A stretch of DNA of 64,000 bases from Physcomitrium patens (taxonomy: Eukaryota > Streptophyta > Bryopsida > Funariales > Funariaceae). This document shows positions 24,526 to 36,700 of this stretch, piece by piece (position 1 is the first letter of the stretch; the number at the start of each line of letters is the position of its first letter). The notes below the pieces were generated by a model, which saw only the letters and a list, made by a program, of their open reading frames with translations, searched no databases and was not told the DNA's origin. The DNA is taken from positions 18,591,501-18,655,500 of the forward strand of contig NC_037254.1 in assembly GCF_000002425.4 (NCBI RefSeq), in the 5' to 3' direction. The translations under genes were made by a program, and so were the position numbers.

Positions 24526-27055
24526 GAGGTCCCATAGCATCTCCTCTATTCCCTTCCCCCTTCAATGCTGTGCCACCAATGTAGCCAACAATATAGCCAA
24601 CAATATAGACAACAATAGAAACAACACCCAAAAGCACAAAGCCATTCCTCCATCACTCTCCCCCACACTCTGAATGAAATGCACTCCGCAACAAGAGATT
24701 GATACCAGAAGCAGAAGAAGGAGAAGAATGAATTCAAATGAAGAAACAAACAAACAAACAAACAAACAAGTAGCAAGTGAGTGAGTGGCAACTGAGGGTG
24801 TAGCACTCCACCACAACCATCACCACCATAGCCAACACTCCATCGGCAATTGGCAAAAAGCAGGGCACAGAATGAGGAGGCTTACCATAGCAAAAGACTC
24901 ATGTACAAGACTCATGTACAAGACTCACCCTCTGTGCTGTGTTGTGTTGTGTTGCATTGTGCTCTTCTATTGTGGTCTGTTTTTTGTTGCCTTTTTTTTT
25001 AGTTCTTATTCTGCTTTTGTTACTTCAGCCATCAAGTAGATCCATTTATGGTACTCAGTTTTGTTATACTGCAGTATTAGGAACAGTAACCACACCCTTT
25101 TTATTACCAATAGAGAAAAGAAAAAAGATCAGCTACTCGCTTTGAATATGAGTTGGCACTTGTGGGTGTAGCATCAACCCACATGATGATGATGATGATG
25201 ATGATGATGCACAAAAACAACTAAAAAAATAATGGACCTTTTCTTGTATTTACTTCAAAGAATCTGCTCCTTCAATATTCTGTCGTGGTTTTGGTTTTTG
25301 TGTGTTTTAATTTCAAATTTTACATATGATTTTTTACTATTTATGTTTTGATTTTCTTTCATGTTTGTGCACGTGAATGCGCAGCTTTCCTTTGATTAGA
25401 GGAGAGACCCAACTGTGAACAAGATGATTTGCTTGAAATGGTGGAGAAAATGGAACATAAAACAGAATGAATGAGTGGAAACTTCCAATAAAAGTGGCTT
25501 CTCCCCAAAATCTGACGCCCCCATCACAACTGCAAAGGAGCCTTGGGAAGTGGAAAATTTGTGCAACATTTTATGGAAATCAAACCCATCCACTTTGAAG
25601 CATATCTCTCATGTAAACAGTAGAATTAGCCTCAATAATTCCATTTTTTCATTAATGCTTGATAATTAAATAAATGAATAATTTGGGAAGATGAGTGTGG
25701 AAATGAATGGGACTCTTTATTTTGGTTTGGTTAGTTGTCATTTTGGCTCAAGGGGCTAACTTGTGGTACTATTTCCTTTAGTGTCTTTGCCCCCGTTTTT
25801 AATCACCTACGGTGAATAAACTCCAATTTCACACTTTGTCTTTGACACCAATCTAAAAAAATAGTGAACCTGGTCGAGTTTTTATTTTTAGATAGCACAA
25901 TATAAATAAAACAAATAAATAAACATATGTTGTTCAAAACTGCCCACGTGTAAATGTTGGCCAACAACACTTTTGTTGTCCTTTTAGAAACAATGGAATC
26001 CTGCAAGAATATGGTGCTTTTGTCAGCACACCAGTCTGCAGATTGTGATAACTCTTAATTTGTTTGTTTCAAATAATAATATTTAAAAAAACAGTTACCA
26101 CACAATATTGTTTTTTCTAATTGAATAATAATAAAATGGTCTTGATTTTTCTCCATATATCAACATACAAAATATATTTAATTCAATCAATCAATCAATT
26201 TGCCAACATTCAACATTCATATTATTTATTATTGAAAATCATTTGAATTTGTTCTCTCCTCAAGACGATAAAATCTTCTTCTTTTTTAAAAAAAATTATA
26301 CATAATTAAGCTCCTTTGCTATTTTACATTTTAAAGCTTATAACCTTATGATACATGCATTTTTAATGATAATTCATTGAGAGCCTTTAACTCACGAGAA
26401 AAAGAAAAAGAAAACAAAAACAAAAACAGAGAAATATCATGTAGAATAACTGGATAGAATTTGAACATTATATGCAAACATAGAAATATTAACCTTTAGG
26501 TTTGCTAGTTTTAGAGAGTTTGTTGGTTTGAAATTTGACAATAAACTTTGTATAAGTTAAACATTATGTCAAAATGCATTTTAAAAACATTAAATCTTAT
26601 TGCAATAATAATAATGGCTTCTATGTCTTATTTTTTGTTGACCCATTATCTTAGTCTTGATCTAAGGAGGTTGAATTAGTCTTGTGATTCATCAATGTCA
26701 ACATTGTCATGTATATATTAAACAAATGAAATAATAGAAACAATTAGATATCAAATAATATTAACTAGAAAAAGTCAAAATTTAAGCTTCATTCATTCAT
26801 ATATAAATATTGTACAAGGGTAAATACAAAAGTAGGTTATTTGAACAAAGATGTAGGTGAAACTATGATTGGGAGTGCAAATGAAGAATTAAAATTAAAA
26901 AGATCAGCCTCTATACAAACACTCAAAGGGTGACTATGCCAAAAGCACAATAATCTCATGAAACTTTTGAGAGAGTATATCACATAAAGGGTACCATGAC
27001 TACTCAACAATTCCAATACCATCAATGCTCCATAAACACAATCACTAGTAAAACA
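21105..27055. other. Long spacer downstream of the maturase-like gene
   Basis: No gene is recognisable in about 6 kb. It contains T-rich runs (23038-23071, 24010-24033), the GA microsatellite described separately, (ACAA)n at about 24745-24768, a repeated 15-bp GACTCATGTACAAGA pair near 24896-24925 and (ATG)n at 25180-25209. AT content rises after about 25.8 kb. The hydrophobic 84-residue frame at 21669-21923 is the most protein-like here, but I recognise nothing in it. Confidence 0.6.
24485..24519. repeat. (GA)n microsatellite
   Basis: An uninterrupted AG run of about 34 bp, followed by GATAGAGAGAGG. The Arg/Glu-rich frame 24242-24673 and the Leu/Ser-rich frames on the other strand come from this repeat and its flanks. 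Confidence 0.95.
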
Positions 27056-27079
27056 ATTATATATATATATATATATATA

Positions 27080-27292
27080 TGGGAATGTTAAATAGACACT
27101 GGTTTTTACTAAATCGACCTACCCATGATAAAGAATATGGTAATCATGATGAATGTGGTTGGTTTTCATTTGTTTTGGACCCAATAACAAAGAAATGAAT
27201 CTAGAGACCACTATTTTTATTTTTTCATTTTCCATAATGGTTAGGATGAGTGAGTAAATTTCGTAAAAACTTGGGTCCATTTAACATTCCCA
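27080..27292 (+). mobile_element. MITE with ~35-bp terminal inverted repeats and TA target site, copy 1
   Basis: A 213-bp unit whose left end TGGGAATGTTAAATAGACAC is mirrored by the right end; its reverse complement reads TGGGAATGTTAAATGGACCC. Similarity continues through the GTTTTTAC and AAAT blocks. The flanks are TA on both sides (27078-27079 and 27293-27294), inside (TA)n tracts, as expected of Tc1/mariner-type target choice. It has no coding capacity. The class assignment rests on the TA flanks and could change if the real duplication is longer, because the flanks are low-complexity. Confidence 0.8.
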
Positions 27293-27294
27293 TA

Positions 27295-27328
<34 letters not shown>

Positions 27329-28414
27329 AAAGATTCCAAATGAAGTTGATAACTTCAATGCATATAAATAATGGGAAACTTCAAAGTTCATCCCATTCAA
27401 GGGGAAGACTTCCCATTCACGTAATTCATGACGCCGCAAAAGTTGCGTATCTGGAGCCAAGTCTTGTGACAGACAACTCGGCGGCCACATCGTCACCCAC
27501 TTTGACTGACTCACTCATTGCGTTTTTTTAATTTCTTCTTCAACGCTAGGCCTTCTGTGCCTTCATGCAGTAAATTCCATGTTACTATACGAAGCTCGCT
27601 CGCTCGCTCGACCTCCGAAGCTGGACAGACCCCACCTCGTCGAAAGCTGGAAGCAACGAGCTCTCGCAACCAGGAGACAGACAACGACGACGACGTCGAT
27701 TGCACGACAGCATGGAATCCCGTTGGTTCCTTTGCCTTCCTTTCCTCGTCACAGGAAGTGTGTACCAGCATCTGACAAATGTTTGGAACCGTGATGTGCA
27801 CCCTGCTGAATACCCAACGCCCGTAATTCCCCACGGATCCGGTTCGAGGCCCACACGAGAATCACTCACCGCACAAGCAACCCCCACGGACAAAAGCCTT
27901 GCTCTAGCGTCTGGATTAGAACCGGGCTGCCGTTTCCGGTCGCTAGAGTGGTAAGTGGTGGTGGCGGTAATGGCGGTACTGCGGCAGATTCCGGTAACAG
28001 AGTGGTGGAAGTGCGACGCGAGATCCGTTGACGAATCGATGCTTCGGGTTCTAGTCTGTCAATACGGGGCCTCGCATGCGGCAACAGCGTCCTGTGGCCG
28101 CACCCCCCCCCCCCCCAACTTGAGGGAACTGAGTAAGCGAGCGAGCGAGGGATTGGCTCCCGCAACCTCCTCGCTGACGTGGAAATGTGATGACGTGGAA
28201 AGTCCCTGGTAATTTGCCAGCGTGTCAACTAGTCCACGTGCCCGTGTGGGGATCAGTTTTTGCGGAACATCAAGGCCCCGGCCGTTCTCCCCGGCTATGT
28301 TCTGTCTTCTTACAAGTGGTATGGAGGTCTGGACTCTGGGCTAACCCATGAAGGACATGGTCTCCCCATTGTTTCTTGTGCACCCTACTTAAATAACAAT
28401 AATAAATATATACA
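27295..28414. other. GC-richer island between the two MITE copies
   Basis: From about 27420 to 28330 the sequence is clearly richer in G, C and CpG than its surroundings, with many overlapping open frames on both strands but none recognisable. It includes GCTCGCTCGCTCGCTCG at 27594-27610, its inverted partner GCGAGCGAGCGAGG at 28137-28150, and a poly-C run at 28103-28116. It could be a promoter or 5' exon of an unrecognised or non-coding transcript; nothing identifies which. Confidence 0.45.
28175..28240. promoter_or_regulatory. Cluster of ACGT-core motifs (bZIP/bHLH-type sites), first
   Basis: TGACGTGG at 28175-28182 and 28191-28198, and the G-box CACGTG at 28235-28240. Three ACGT cores in 66 bp is dense. 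Binding is not shown by sequence alone. Confidence 0.45.
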
Positions 28415-28556
28415 GAGGAATGCTAAATATACCCATTATTTTACTAATTTCACTCATTCTAGTAATCATGAAAAAGAAAAGTGGAAAAAAATGTCTAGAT
28501 TCATTTACTATCATTACTGCATCCAAAACCAATGAAAACCAACCACATTCATGATT
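28415..28556 (-). mobile_element. MITE copy 2, inverted relative to copy 1 and truncated
   Basis: This segment matches the reverse complement of 27080-27292. It shares GGAATG-TAAAT at its left end, TCTAGATTCATTT in the middle and AATGAAAACCAACCACATTC near its right end. The match stops at about 28556, where a (TA)n tract begins, so one terminal repeat is missing or eroded. Several small indels and substitutions separate the two copies. Confidence 0.75.
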
Positions 28557-31500
28557 ATATATATATATATATATATATACATATGTATGTGTTTTAATGT
28601 GTGGGAGATTAGCATACACGGTTGTCCTCTTCAATCTATTTCCAAATTTTGCATTACTCGTCTTATTCTAAAATAAGAAACAAGTAGAAAAGGAGAAATT
28701 GAAAAAACATATGTAGAATGTATTTGATGGTCTCCTGATTGAGACCCAGTTGCTTTGGATGTTGGTGGGCAAGGTATATCAGCATTGAAGATTGATCACT
28801 TTTTGGCTTCAAAAGATTCATGTGAAGTTTTATATCATCTGTTTCTTTTGTAATAAAATCTGCTGCGAAGGAAAAGTGATATTGTGCTGGACAGAAACAT
28901 TGTTTATTCCAATTAAGGTTTTCACAAGAACTGTCAATTGCTTTAGAATGATTGTCCCACACAATATATGTAACACTCCACAATTTCTAAAGCTAAAATT
29001 ATCAGGACATGAATTTTTACTCGTACAATACATTCCAATTGATGGGTTGAGTTGGAGAAATCTTGCCTCCTATTTTACTCCAAACGTCATTGCCATGTGC
29101 ATTTAATCTTGTTATATTTACTCTGACACACTATATAATCCACAATTCAAACCCTAAAAGTGCATCCTTTAACATTTCAAAGGTCAAATGTGAAAATAAA
29201 CCTCAGCCTAAAATCAATAGAACATTCATATTAAATGTATTTATAATAACAAAAATAATAAAATCCGCTGAGTTATTGTGAACAAAAAGTTTGACGCCTG
29301 CCCAAAATTCTGTCCACAACTCAGTCAAGTTTGCTCAAGCTTTACTCAACTACTCCAAGCCTATCCTCAGCCTTTGAAGGACACATAAATTCCGAGTGGA
29401 ATGTGGTCCTCCTCACTTTGTGATGGAGTGAGAGAGTGGGACATGAATGGGTGCCGAGAAGGCCTTTGTAAGGCACTAAAGTTGTGTGGGGGGGGGGGGG
29501 GGGGGGTAAATCATGCAATACCTGCCTGCATGATGTGTTTGTTTGTTAAGGGCTCTGCACCTCTCTGAAGTGATACCCGGATATATGACAGGGCATCAAC
29601 CTGGGAGCCCGATTCTGCAGGCCAACTAATGATGGGGATGTGATCTGAGGATATTCCATTTATCATCCTCATTCATCCACTCATCAAGGATCTCCCATCC
29701 CTTTAGCGTTCATTCGTCGGTGGGGCTTGTGACACGTACAGGTTTCATTATTTGTTTAGAGGTAAATTTTTTTAATTTCTTACTCTCGTTTGCATTTTTA
29801 TATTTCATTTAATTTTTATGCAAGTTTAAAACAAAATGATCACAAAGTGACATGTAACAATTCTTTGGAAGAATTTGTGAGTCTATGTGCAAAAAAAGTG
29901 GAGGTTTTCTTATGAATACTAGAACTTGGATGTGTTAAAAATATGCCCTTTTAGGTAATTACAATGTTAGATTCATCCAAACAGATTATGTATTCTGGCA
30001 CAAGAATTCTTAAGACACATGAATTTTTTTAATCAGTACAACAAACCTCAATCTTACAATTATATTCGAAATGTAAACAAGAGAAAGTTGGTATGACATT
30101 GTTTGGTGTGGTTGTAAGAAATAAGAGAATTTGGCATAATTTCACATACTCAATTCATTAAACAATGTGAGAAATCTGATGGAAATCATAATTTGAATTG
30201 TCAAGTTGATCAAAGATAAAAATGTGTCTTCTGGAAATGAAGAGGCCGGGGATTTATGTGCCATGGAATGGTGATGACAATTCCACGTGGAACAGCCCAT
30301 GTGATGGTGCTCAGAATGCACAGCACATGATCTCTTCCTTTACCCCTCACCCCCCTCCAAGTGGATCGATCCCAGAGAGCTTTTATGACTCCACGTCAGC
30401 AACCACCATCTGGGAGGACACAGGGAAATCGCATGGAGTGTCAGAAAATCTCGCTGACGTCAGCGCGTGCGACGGCCACTACCACCCCTCGGTCACCAGA
30501 CCTCGTGACCCATAACCGCGAAGTGGTGAAACCCCGTTCACGTTTGAAAGGCGCGTGGGTCGGAAGTTGATGGCGTAACCCTTCCTGATCCAACCCGGCC
30601 CCGACACATTTTTCTTTTTCATTGCCTCATGAATTTTTGTTCACCATGAGTTTTCCAGCACTCCACCCCCCAATTGACCTAATCGTGGCCAGTAAGTAAG
30701 GGCCAGTGGGGTCCAGAATTGGTTTTGCTCCTTGTCATGACAGTGGGGCTATATAAAGAAAAATTTGTATGCTTTGTGATGCTCAGCGTCTTGTAGATTT
30801 TACAGCAGAAATTGGGCTGTTGGACCACTAAAGCTTAACAGATTCCTGATTCCGATTCAGGCCACACATTTGATGCCATGTCATCCTTGTGCCTGCTAAC
30901 AGAATCCCGGGTCATGGGGCCTTTGTGGCCGGTAGTAGGGTACCTTTGTGGTAATTGGGACAGTCTCGGTGGGGAGTTGGTATTGGGGAAGAAAGGGGTC
31001 TGTCGCCGTTCGCTTTCGTTGCCGTGTGAAAAAGCCCTTTTTCTCGTTCTTTAGAGAGTTTCGTTACTGTTTCAACATTAGATGATGGTAGTTAAATGAA
31101 GACCCACCTACTACCACTCCTTGTATAGGAAAATTCATTGCGGGAGATAAGTGTGTGACGATGATCTGGGTGTAGAATCTCGTTGAAGTCTGCATTTGTA
31201 ATCAACTGATTTAGACTGCAGAGGTGGAGAATTATTTTTGCAATACTAGGATTGCATGCACATAGTTACATCTGTGCCATCAACCAGTCTTTGTCTTCAT
31301 GGACAAGACACTGGGAAGAATTGTTTGAAGGAATTTAGTCACGATGTCTTTTATCAGAATGCAAACATGTTTTTTCCATATTATTTTCTAACTTTAGAAC
31401 CAACCTTAGACCCCGTGATCTGAACTTTACACGCTCGGTTTCGTAGAAAACACATGCTTTGCATGCTTTTGTGACTCGGATCCAATTTCGTTAAGCTCGT

Positions 31501-33717
31501 GATTTTTACGCCCAGATTTTTTTAGACATTTATTGTTTATTTTTGAAAGGTAGATGAATCTTTAAAATTGTTCGAGCCCTTCCGAACATGGTCAGTGCCA
31601 TGCGAAAAAACCATTATAATTGGCTCGAGACATTAAACATGACACTGCATCGAAGCTTTATTACAGTAACTACAATGGCCACTGCCGTTTCCAAGATTGT
31701 ACGAATTGTGGTGGATCTTGAAGACGATAGTACGAATCTCATCGCCACCAACCCGCTCTCCCCCCACATTCAAGATTCCCACAGCCGAACATGACGTGAT
31801 AAGCCCCCCTATCCAATGCCAGGACAGAAAAGCCAGCTCCGTGCCACCTGTATGTGGACGTGTGCTATAAGATTCCACGCAACAAAATATTATTTCTAGA
31901 TCCCGAGGACCTCATCTTCGTCGTGGCGCTCCAAACCCTATTTTCCAGCTGCAAGCTTTTGTCCAATCCTCCGTACGGTAATCAGGGATTGCCGGAATAG
32001 AGGAAATGGTGGGAGCTACCAGCGAAAGAGGGTTCGAAGGGAAGAGCTACGTGGTGTGAAGGGATTTGTAGGGGGAGATGGAGTGCTAATTGTGTCGTGA
32101 TTGTTGTACAAGCCAACGGGATTCTTACTGTTGCACTATTCTTCGCTGTCATGTGATGCAGAATCGTTCTGTGGGATAAATTTTATGGCTGCGTGTACTT
32201 GCATGGGACTTGTAGTGAGATGGCTTCAGGAAATTCGTTTTTTTTGGCTCATTAATGGGGGCAAGGTTACTGAAATTTGCCTATCACCTCCCCCCCCCTA
32301 ACACACTCACACACACAACGCGCATCGCTTTTCGTGAATCCATGGAGTTCTTGCCAGAGCTTGCTTATGGGGAATAACAAACTGCCGAGTTTTTGTTTTT
32401 CCTGTGGCGAGCATGCTGGTGGCAGATTGGGAGTTGTTGTACCCTGATGCTCAAATCTCCACCACGAGCTCACTTTCTCGAATCAAAGACTGAAACCCGA
32501 AACTCGAGAATAACACAGTCAGCACAAGGTAGACTAATTCAGAGAGGTATTTTAACGGGAGAGAAGCAACCGAATTGGCTTCCTGGTGGCTGGGATTGAC
32601 GCAACACAAATGAGTTCCGGGTGCGTTGGGATCATGCAGGCCAAGCCCAGAAATGGAATCAATTCACTGGCCTCCTGTTCCCCGTCGGCCCCACCGGCAC
32701 GCGAATTTTGAATCCTCGCACAAGAAGCAAACTTACGACACGTGGTTAATATATTCCCTGCCGTGTTCCTTATTCGGCAAAGGCCACCCGCTCGTCGCCA
32801 TCATTATCCACCGGCTTGGATCTTCCCTCCCACAAAGTAGGTCTATCGGACTTCCGAGTTGGGGTCGCTGCTGCTGGCTTCTCCGCTTACCCAACGGTGG
32901 TGACCGCCTCAATGGCAATGATATACTAAAAATAAAATAAAAAAATGTAAGAAAAACCGGCTTGGTGAGATCGGGCGGCGGAATCCGCTCCTGAAACGAT
33001 GGGTGTTTCCAGTCCTCACTCGGTTTCACAGACGAATGACTTCGTAACAAGGGAGTTGCAGGAAACTGGAGTATTGCAAAAAAAACATATTTGAGTTCCC
33101 CCCACGATCTCCATTGCGGCTCCCTCCCGATCACACCCCACTTCCAGTTGCGTAGTGGATGGATGAGCTCGCCGCAGCACCATATTCGTAGCTCGAGTGT
33201 GGTATTGGGTGTGGCTGTGCTGCGCTGTTATGGCGTGGCCAGATGGATGAGTTGCGTTGACGGGGAGATGAAAACGGAAAAGGCAGACGGGACGAGACGG
33301 GGGGGGGGGGAGAAAGAAATAGAGAGACGGGAGTAAGGACCTGGGTGATGAGAGAGAGAGTTGTTGGGTGCGGGCACGGAGAAGCTGCGGCGTTGAGTGT
33401 TGAGGGCTTATATTTATTTTTTCTTATCAGAGATTTGCGTTTATGTTCCGGCGGGGCGGCGTGATTGAAGCACATAGATGGGATTCGTTGTTGACTTGTG
33501 AAGGTTGTGGTGAAGGCGCAGTGGTGAGTCGTGGGGAAGGAGGAGGAGGAGGTGTCGGGAATGTTGCGAGGTGTGGTGTGGGGAGCGTGAATGGAAGCGT
33601 TGGTGCCCAGGGGGAAGGACTATCGGTGCTTGAGTGGGTGCCGGAGGTCTGAGAAGGGATTGTGCGGGGGTTGTTGTTGTTGCGACAACACGGTGGTGTA
33701 GAGTAGTAGTAGAAGCG
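28557..33717. other. Spacer upstream of the CLC gene
   Basis: No recognisable gene in 5.1 kb. It contains a poly-G run at about 29489-29506, a poly-G run at 33300-33310, AT-rich stretches (28.6-30.2 kb) and more mixed sequence from 30.2 kb on. Short frames such as 30222-30515, 32626-32940 and 33091-33336 show no family features. The last ~600 bp, with GA- and GGA-rich runs, probably include the CLC promoter and leader. Confidence 0.55.
30284..30462. promoter_or_regulatory. Cluster of ACGT-core motifs, second
   Basis: G-box CACGTG at 30284-30289, CCACGTCA at 30391-30398 and the palindrome TGACGTCA at 30455-30462. The last is preceded by the same CTCGC as the first site of the 28.2 kb cluster. 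No gene is recognised within 3 kb on either side. Confidence 0.4.
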
Positions 33718-36700
33718 ATGGGTGGGAATGATGAAATGGGAAATGTGGAGGAGGAGAGCCTGCCGCCTCCGCACCTTGATCTGTACGAGCCGCTCCTGGA
33801 GAAGGAGAAGGTTGCTACAGCTGGTAACGCAAATGGGAACGTCATCAATGGTACCCATCACACGGCGATGATCGGCACAAGGGTTGCACCTATTGAGAGT
33901 CTTGATTATGAGTAAGTTTCCCCGAGCGTATCCACTCGCTCGCCTTGTTGCCTAGAGGTTTCTCTCATGGCTAACGGAAAAGTAGATTCTTGAAGCTGTG
34001 CCGGATTATGAGAGTTTCTTGGTAGTGTTGAGTGGGAAGGTGATTGTGTGCAGATTACTTTGTTCTGCACGAGGCCTCGTTTTTGCAGCGTTGTTTGAAT
34101 CTTCCGCTGTTGAGACCGGCGTGAAATCATGTCAGCCGCAGTTGTTGGCTCGAAAAGAATGACAGTTCCTGTGAGTGCTTTTGGAAATATTTCCTAGGCA
34201 TTGCTTGGATACTGGTATTTCTAGGCCCTTCGGATTTTGTGATTGAGGGAGGGATGGGTTGAAGTAGCCGGCGGTATTCTCTAATAAATTGTAGATAAAC
34301 CTCGGAGCTTAAGAATTGCAGGGAGTGGCTGACTTAGAAGACACTTGGCCCAAGTAGAAGGTAGGAGGTGTGGGCGACGCAAATCAATCTACGCCGTGTA
34401 ACTTGTCTGAGAAGTATAGAGATTAGACTTTTCCATGTGTTCGCTACCCAGTGTTGTTGCTGACCATTTGTGCGGTCTTCCTGCAGACTCGTTGAGAACG
34501 AGCTATTCAGACAAGACTGGCGTTCCAGGAAAAAACGAGAGATCTTACAGTATGTCGCGGTGAAGTGGACATTTGTGTTTCTTGTCGGCATTTTAACTGC
34601 TATTGCTGCCTTGGGGATCAACACTGCCGTGGAGAACATTGCTGGAGTGAAATTTCTGCTTACAGTTAAATTCATGGAGTCAAACAGGTTAGCGTCTTTT
34701 CTTCTTTAGTCAGAGCAATGAGCATCTTTCACTGCAGTTACCGGATACTAGTTGATTTTCTCGGGCGTAGGGGTTAACCTTGGACTGGCTAATTCGCACC
34801 TTTCCACACCTTGACAAATCGCTTCAACTGCACCCGCACACGCACTGAAGGGGTTTTTGTTGCTGAGTTTTAACCTCTGATTAGTCGGATTGTAGAAATT
34901 CCTCGAGACTTGTTACGCCATAGTTCACCTGTCACCCTTAGTATCGTCCTGGTTGATCACCATATGATCTGGTCCTAGTCATTCTATTTCTTCCCCAACT
35001 TGATACACTCTGCGCAGACTTTCTATTAAAGTCATTCGTGGTCCTAACATTGCTCAGGAAGTTTCAATACTACTCCATTTGATATTTGCTAGTAGAATCT
35101 CTTCCAGCTACTCTGTAAGTTGTTGGTGGGTTGTAGTTTACCTTGTATCGTACATTGACAACTCGCATTGCTCGGATCAGCACAATACGCGGAGTTCCTT
35201 CTCCGTTCCTCTTTTGCCCTTGGTTTTTCAGAATGTTTTTTTTTTTTTTTTTTTTTTTTTTTTTGGAATATCGTTTGAAAAGTATGCGATTTTTTTATAA
35301 ATTACCAAGCAATTCCATAGTCTGAATTTTGACTAGGCGGAGCACTACCTTCTGCGTAACTGGATTCCTTTTGCAAACTACTAAGATTTGTGCTGATCTG
35401 TGTTGCAGGTTTGTATGGGCGTTTTTGGTCTACGCCGGTTTCAATGTGATGTTGGTCATGAGTGCTGCGCTCCTATGTGTGTACATAGGCCCTTCAGCAG
35501 CAGGTTCAGGTATTCCAGAAGTCAAGGCTTATCTTAATGGAGTCGATACGCCCAACATATTCTCAATTAAGACTCTTGTTGTCAAGGCAAGTTTCAGGTT
35601 AACTATCTATGTATATGTACTACGCATGAAGTTGCTCCTTTTTTTTTTTTGTTTTTCAGCATTGGTTAGTTAGAGACGAAAGGGGTATAGCTTTTATCAC
35701 TGGATCTGTGATTGGGGGCTTTATGGTTTGTAATCTTACCTTTTTTCAGAAGCTATTGTGGTTAAAACATTGTATCAAAGCGTGTATGCGAGATCCTGAC
35801 AGAGGAAACATTTTCTTCATGTGCATGCAGATTCTTGGAAGCATAGGATCCGTAGCTGGTGGTTTAATTGTGGGAAAAGAAGGTCCACTTGTGCATGTGG
35901 GCTCCTGCATTGCTTCATTACTTGGTCAGGGAGGGTCTGTGAAATATGGTTTGACCTGTAAATGGTTACGATACCTGAAAAACGATCGTGATCGGCGAGA
36001 TTTGGTGACTTGTGGAGCAGCTGCTGGAGTTGCAGCGGCTTTTCGTGCACCTGTAGGAGGGGTGTTATTTGCACTAGAAGAAGTTACCTCTTGGTACGCC
36101 ACCGTGTTGTGGAACCACGCTTTCTTTTATTTTATTCGTCAGTTGGGAACAATTTCGGCAATGTTGAGACTGGGTACTTGGACACAGCGTAGTTTCCTCT
36201 CTGTGTTTTAGATTTTCATGTCAAATTCATCATGTATGAGACTGTTTGCTGCAATAAGCTTCTTTTTCGGGAAAGCTTTTGTGCTTGGAATTCTTTGTAA
36301 GAGTTGGACTTTGTTCATGTCTAATTGAAAGTTTGGCATCACAGGTGGCGAGGTCCTCTATTATGGAGGGCATTTTTCACCACGGCAGTAGTTGCTGTAG
36401 TGATACGCACCGGAATTGCTTGGTGTAAGCAAGGACACTGTGGCATGGCTGGTGAAGGTGGCTTGATCATTTTTGACGTAAGTGGAGTGCAAGAAAGCTA
36501 TGGGCTGAGAGAACTTTCCTCAGTGGCTGTTTCGGGAGTGCTAGGGGGTGTGCTTGGCAGCCTCTTCAACCAGATTAATGCTAAGATTATCGTTTGGAGT
36601 GGCACGTGGCTTAAGAAGTATGAATCCCTACCAATCCATACTTGATTGTTTATGTTGCATTTTGAGGGTAATTGCTACCTTGGGGTTTGCGTTCATTTGT

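Noticed and set aside
24242-24673. 143-residue Arg/Glu-rich ORF
   Set aside because: Its charged run is the (GA)n microsatellite; the rest is Asn/Thr-rich and not family-like.
30222-30570. Two overlapping ORFs of 97 and 69 residues
   Set aside because: No domain features, no splice context; more likely part of a regulatory or non-coding region.
33427-33861. Two overlapping Pro/Ser/Thr-rich minus-strand ORFs of 135-144 residues
   Set aside because: Antisense to CLC exon 1 and its leader; composition comes from GGA/GGT-rich plus-strand sequence.
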